Shown: piece after piece, positions 43,241 through 46,782 of the stretch
Layout of the letters: every line of letters starts with the position of its first letter
Position numbering within the stretch: position 1 is the stretch's first letter
NCBI GenBank assembly: GCA_027483605.1
Contig: JAIXUE010000028.1
Span: 1 to 46,782, forward strand
DNA: 46,782 nucleotides
From: Cryomorphaceae bacterium
Lineage (GTDB): Bacteria > Bacteroidota > Bacteroidia > Flavobacteriales_D > Crocinitomicaceae
Direction: 5' to 3'
The notes under the pieces: generated by a model
Databases searched by the model: none
What the model saw: only the letters and a program-made list of their open reading frames with translations
What the model was told of the DNA's origin: nothing
Position numbers and translations under genes: made by a program

Positions 43241-44260
43241 TTGACAGCAAAACCCAAGATTATACTAGGCATTGAGTCGTCTTGCGACGACACCTCCGCG
43301 GCCATCCTTGTCGGCAACGAAATTCGTGCCAATATCATTGCTGGGCAAGCAGTTCACGAAGCCTTTGGAGGCGTAGTTCCCGAACTGGCCAGCCGTGCAC
43401 ATCAAGAGAACATCATACCGGTGGTGCAAACCGCGCTTCAAACCGCCCAAATATCGCTTTCAGACCTCGACGCCATTGCCTTTACGCAAGGCCCCGGCCT
43501 CATGGGTTCGCTTACTGTAGGCACCTCTTTTGCCAAAGCACTCGCGCTTGCACTTGATGTTCCGCTGGTGGGCGTTCACCATATGAAAGCGCATATTTTG
43601 GCGCATTTTATAGCCGACGCCAGTGACGCCGCACCCACCTTTCCTTTTTTGTGCCTCACGGTGAGCGGCGGGCACACCCAAATTGTTCAAGTCAACAGCG
43701 CCCTCGACATGCAAGTCATTGGCAGCACCATAGACGACGCCGCTGGCGAAGCGTTTGACAAAGCAGCTAAAATGCTGGGCTTGCCCTACCCCGGCGGGCC
43801 ACTCATCGATCAATACGCCCAACTTGGCAACCCCAATGCTTTTGAATTTGCAAAACCCCAGATCAAAGAACTCGACTTCAGTTTCAGCGGCTTAAAAACC
43901 TCCATTTTGTATACGCTGCAGGCCGCAGAAAAGCAAGACCCTACGTTTCGTCAAGATCAACGCAACAACCTTTGCGCCAGTATTCAAAACAGCATTGTCT
44001 CCATTTTAATGGCCAAACTCGACAAAGCAGTCAAGCGAACGGGTATTCAAACGGTGGTGATTGCCGGTGGTGTGTCGGCCAATTCTGAACTCAGAAAACG
44101 CTTGCACGCTCAAAAAGATAAAGGCTGGAAGGTCAGTATTCCAAAAATGAGTTATTGCACAGACAACGCCGCTATGATTGCGATGGCTGGCTCCTTCTAT
44201 TTGGCCGCGGGCCATACTGTCGGGCAAGAAACTGCCGCCGATCCAAGACTCAAATGGTAA
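43241..44260 (+). CDS. tsaD: tRNA N6-adenosine threonylcarbamoyltransferase TsaD
   Basis: A 339-residue ASKHA-fold protein. The N-terminal KIILGIESSCDDTSAAI, the metal-binding HMKAH (114-118), SGGHTQIVQ, DDAAGEAFDKAAKMLGLPYP and the C-terminal TDNAAMIAMAG are all signatures. TsaD makes the threonylcarbamoyl (t6A37) modification of ANN-decoding tRNAs with TsaB, TsaC and TsaE, none of which is here. The open frame extends to 43049 but this would bury it in tamB. Family members begin 5-8 residues before IILGIESS, so TTG 43241-43243 is the best start (there is no ATG). Non-coupled single gene. Confidence 0.93.
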   Translation: MTAKPKIILGIESSCDDTSAAILVGNEIRANIIAGQAVHEAFGGVVPELASRAHQENIIPVVQTALQTAQISLSDLDAIAFTQGPGLMGSLTVGTSFAKALALALDVPLVGVHHMKAHILAHFIADASDAAPTFPFLCLTVSGGHTQIVQVNSALDMQVIGSTIDDAAGEAFDKAAKMLGLPYPGGPLIDQYAQLGNPNAFEFAKPQIKELDFSFSGLKTSILYTLQAAEKQDPTFRQDQRNNLCASIQNSIVSILMAKLDKAVKRTGIQTVVIAGGVSANSELRKRLHAQKDKGWKVSIPKMSYCTDNAAMIAMAGSFYLAAGHTVGQETAADPRLKW

Positions 44261-44321
44261 CCAAAGGCACACAGCGCTGCCAATATTTTTTGTAATTTCG
44301 AGAATTCTTTGATTTAAATTC

Positions 44322-44783
44322 ATGCGAACTGCGCTCCTATCTTTTGTATTCTTCTCGTTAATAAGCACTTGGGCTTTTGGTCAAGAAAAGATTCAATGGA
44401 ATTTTGACTACGTTGCCTTTCCGTCTTCAATTCAAATTACTGCAACAATTGAAAATGGCTGGCATCTATACGCCCTTGATTTGGATCCTAGTATAGGTCC
44501 GGTACCCACACAAATTGTACTTGAAAAAAACAAACTGGTAAAGGAATTACAACCTTTTGAAGTCAAAACGATAGCCAAAAAATCTTACGAAGCAAATTTT
44601 GGTGCGGAGGTGTCTTATTACGAGCATGAATTTCATGCGTTCAAACGCATTATGGTCAAAAAACCAACTATAGTCAAAGGTGAACTCACTTATATGCTCT
44701 GCGACGACAAGCGTTGTTTGCCGCCCAAAACCATCCCTTTTGAAATCAAGGTGAAACCCTCAGAATTACAAAAACCAAACTAA
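44322..44783 (+). CDS. Stand-alone DsbD alpha-domain-like periplasmic protein
   Basis: A 153-residue secreted protein (signal MRTALLSFVFFSLISTWAFG). It has the immunoglobulin-like fold of the DsbD N-terminal domain: IENGWHLYALDL near the start and the redox pair C127/C132 in YMLCDDKRCLPP near the end. The C-x4-C-LPP spacing is shared with the N-terminal domain of the DsbD encoded 5 bp downstream. In DsbD this domain passes electrons from the membrane domain to periplasmic partners. A separate copy could be a soluble electron shuttle or a paralogue with its own partner (inference). It forms an operon with 44789-46782. Confidence 0.82.
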   Translation: MRTALLSFVFFSLISTWAFGQEKIQWNFDYVAFPSSIQITATIENGWHLYALDLDPSIGPVPTQIVLEKNKLVKELQPFEVKTIAKKSYEANFGAEVSYYEHEFHAFKRIMVKKPTIVKGELTYMLCDDKRCLPPKTIPFEIKVKPSELQKPN

Positions 44784-44788
44784 AACCA

Positions 44789-46782
44789 ATGAAAGCTCTT
44801 CTTTTTAGCATCCTCTTTATAGGCTTATCCTTTGTTGGAACTGCCCAAGATTTCATGAACCAATTCATTAAGTGGAACTTAAGCGTTGAAAAAATTGATG
44901 AAAGCCACGCCAATTTGGTTTTTACAGGCAAACTCGTACCTGAGTATCACATCTTTTCTTTGAAGCACGACCCTATGGCTGCCGACGGAACGGGTATCGT
45001 TCCAGAATTCAAATTCAAAACGGGCAAGAACTTTAAGACAATCGGAAAGCCCTTCGAAGTGGGTGTTCCACTTGTGCAAAAGGACGAACTTGGCACCTCT
45101 CTTTATTATGAAAACAAAGCAGTTTTCAAGCAAAAAATTGAAATCCTTTCAGACGAAGCTTTCACCGCTAATTGCGCATTATTCTTCCAACTCTGCAACC
45201 ACGAAGGTTGCTTACCGCCCTTCGACTACAACGCTAATTTTAAAGTAAGTGGCTACAAAGCTTCGGGTGCTACTGCACCTGCAGCAGACACCACAACAAC
45301 CGCACAAACTGCCAATACTGACACCAGCGAAGCACCAACTAGTGTAGACCAAGCGCCGGCGCCGATTCAACAAAAAGAAAAGAAAAAAGATTCGAATGTC
45401 GTAATTTTCATTGCGGGCTTTATTGCAGGGCTTGTGGCTTTGCTCACACCGTGTATGTTTCCCATGATCCCGATGACCGTAACATTCTTCACCAAACAAT
45501 CCAAAACGCGCAGTGAGGGTATTTTCAAGGCGCTCATTTATGGCGCGTCCATTGTTTTGATTTACGTTGCATTTGGACTCATCTTTACAGCCATCATGGG
45601 CCCGCTCGGCCTTAACGACCTCTCTACAAATGTCTGGATGAACCTCATCTTCTTCAGTATTTTTGTATTGTTTGCCTTCTCTTTCTTAGGAGCATTCGAA
45701 ATCCAATTACCGAATTCATGGGTCAATAAAATGGACAAGCAAGCAGACCGCGGTGGCTACCTCGGCATCTTTTTCATGGCCTTTACTTTGGGCTTGGTTT
45801 CTTTCTCTTGTACGGGGCCAATTATCGGTAGTTTGCTTGTAGAAGCAGCTACTTCTGGTTCTTACCTCACGCCTGCTGTGGGCATGACCGGCTTTTCATT
45901 GGCACTTGCCATTCCCTTTACTTTATTTGCGATTTTCCCAGGATGGCTCAATTCTTTGCCTCAATCTGGTGGTTGGTTAAACTCGGTCAAGGTGGTCTTA
46001 GGTCTTACCGAATTGGCTTTGGCTCTTAAATTCTTGTCTTCTGTAGACCTCGCCTACCACTGGGACCTCCTCACCCGCGAGTGGTTTGTCGGTATTTGGT
46101 TTGTCTTGTTCTTCATCATGGGTATATACCTTCTTGGCAAATTGCAATTCTCTCACGACTCCCCTGTACAAAAACTGAGCGTCACGCGCTTTATGTTTGC
46201 ACTCCTCGCTTTGGTTTTCTCTGTGTACCTCTTTACGGGTATGTTCGGTGCGCCACTTACGCTCATCGACGGTATTGCGCCTCCGCGCACGCACTCCGAA
46301 GACAACTTCCGCTGGGTCAATGGCGGGCAAGAAACCGGCTTGGTTGAAGATTCGATTTCCGCTCAATTTGCGGCTGATATGCACCCCGTTGGCGATGGCT
46401 CTATTCTCGTATTCCACGACCTCGAAAAAGGCCGCGCTTACGCCAAAAAACGCAACTTACCTATCTTGCTCGACTTCACAGGCCACGCCTGTCAAAACTG
46501 CCGTAAAACGGAAAGTACCGTCTGGACCAACGACGAAATACGCCCCATGCTCCAAAAGCAATTTGTCATCATTTCGCTTTATGTAGACGACCGCGAAATG
46601 TTGCCTGCAAGTGAGCAGCGCGTATCCAAATTGAGTGGTGCGATTCGCACCGTCGGAAACAAATGGGCCGACTACCAAATGACGCGCTACAAAAGCTTCC
46701 AACAACCGCTCTACGTCGTCACCGACCACGAAGGCAATGACCTCACCAAAGCCATTGGCTACACCCCAGACATCAAATCATA
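44789..46782 (+). CDS. dsbD: Thiol:disulfide interchange protein DsbD (3' end outside window)
   Basis: An open frame from ATG 44789 to the window end (664 codons, no stop). Signal peptide MKALLFSILFIGLSFVGTAQ; alpha domain with C129 and C136/C141 (QLCNHEGCLPP); and a Thr/Ala/Pro linker (about 160-195). The beta membrane domain of about eight helices has the redox cysteines C222 (TPCMFPMIPM) and C341 (SFSCTGPIIGS). The gamma thioredoxin domain has C568/C571 in FTGHACQNCRKTE. All three cysteine pairs are intact. DsbD carries electrons from cytosolic thioredoxin to the periplasm for disulfide isomerisation and cytochrome c maturation. Five bp separate it from the upstream alpha-like gene. Confidence 0.93.
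   Translation, partial: MKALLFSILFIGLSFVGTAQDFMNQFIKWNLSVEKIDESHANLVFTGKLVPEYHIFSLKHDPMAADGTGIVPEFKFKTGKNFKTIGKPFEVGVPLVQKDELGTSLYYENKAVFKQKIEILSDEAFTANCALFFQLCNHEGCLPPFDYNANFKVSGYKASGATAPAADTTTTAQTANTDTSEAPTSVDQAPAPIQQKEKKKDSNVVIFIAGFIAGLVALLTPCMFPMIPMTVTFFTKQSKTRSEGIFKALIYGASIVLIYVAFGLIFTAIMGPLGLNDLSTNVWMNLIFFSIFVLFAFSFLGAFEIQLPNSWVNKMDKQADRGGYLGIFFMAFTLGLVSFSCTGPIIGSLLVEAATSGSYLTPAVGMTGFSLALAIPFTLFAIFPGWLNSLPQSGGWLNSVKVVLGLTELALALKFLSSVDLAYHWDLLTREWFVGIWFVLFFIMGIYLLGKLQFSHDSPVQKLSVTRFMFALLALVFSVYLFTGMFGAPLTLIDGIAPPRTHSEDNFRWVNGGQETGLVEDSISAQFAADMHPVGDGSILVFHDLEKGRAYAKKRNLPILLDFTGHACQNCRKTESTVWTNDEIRPMLQKQFVIISLYVDDREMLPASEQRVSKLSGAIRTVGNKWADYQMTRYKSFQQPLYVVTDHEGNDLTKAIGYTPDIKS

Noticed and set aside
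43460-44368. Long minus-strand open frames over tsaD (43460-43822, 44006-44368)
   Set aside because: They lie antisense to a conserved gene, show no family features, and are explained by its codon pattern.
45998-46729. Minus-strand open frames over dsbD (45998-46417, 46457-46729)
   Set aside because: They lie antisense to a well-supported DsbD with intact cysteine motifs and have no signal peptide or recognised motif.

Overview
The window looks like chromosome from a member of the Bacteroidota, most likely a flavobacterial lineage. The evidence is the many type IX secretion (T9SS) cargo proteins with type A or type B C-terminal signals, a TonB-dependent receptor with a CarboxypepD_reg-like N-terminus, a bacillithiol gene (bshA), and promoters of the TTTG-N19-TAnnTTTG kind. 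I see no rRNA, tRNA, CRISPR array, insertion sequence or phage gene. Coding density is very high. The longest gene-free stretches are about 150 bp (24974-25121) and about 130 bp (35805-35937), and both hold a terminator hairpin.

Layout. 1-3649: the tail of a T9SS cargo gene converges on a minus-strand operon (small outer-membrane barrel, bshA, elbB, meaB). 3721-4808: folD and a small S4 RNA-binding protein, on the plus strand, divergent from that operon. 4845-9968: an M42 aminopeptidase downstream of a giant type B T9SS adhesin (minus). 10019-17735: a plus-strand run of nitronate monooxygenase/FabK-like enzyme, two M16 peptidase-family proteins (one with the zinc site, one without), a second type B T9SS protein and a family 9 glycosyltransferase. 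17743-18966: a PKD-domain T9SS cargo protein.

19041-32797: the most distinctive region, eight minus-strand genes for surface or secreted proteins. Four share an unrecognised N-terminal domain, here called the VEKYY domain after its conserved start. They surround one TonB-dependent receptor, a FISUMP-domain lipoprotein, an outer-membrane barrel and a right-handed beta-helix-like protein. Cohesin-like and dockerin-like modules occur among the last two genes. I infer a dedicated cell-surface capture or uptake machine with an unknown ligand. No SusD partner, sigma/anti-sigma pair or catabolic enzyme is present to name a substrate.

32859-44260: housekeeping genes. These are dihydroorotase, a 51-residue putative membrane protein, NADP-type isocitrate dehydrogenase, succinyl-CoA ligase beta subunit, a biotin carboxylase and a TamB-like protein (minus), then divergent tsaD (plus). 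44322-46782: a stand-alone DsbD-alpha-like protein followed by a full-length DsbD that runs off the window.

Several start codons were moved from the longest open frame to the position supported by family N-termini or signal peptides (folD, second M16 gene, 5928-9968, 22778-24973, 25122-25778, first VEKYY gene, pyrC, sucC, tsaD). meaB and tsaD appear to start with TTG. All functional calls rest on reading the sequence by eye; no database search was run.
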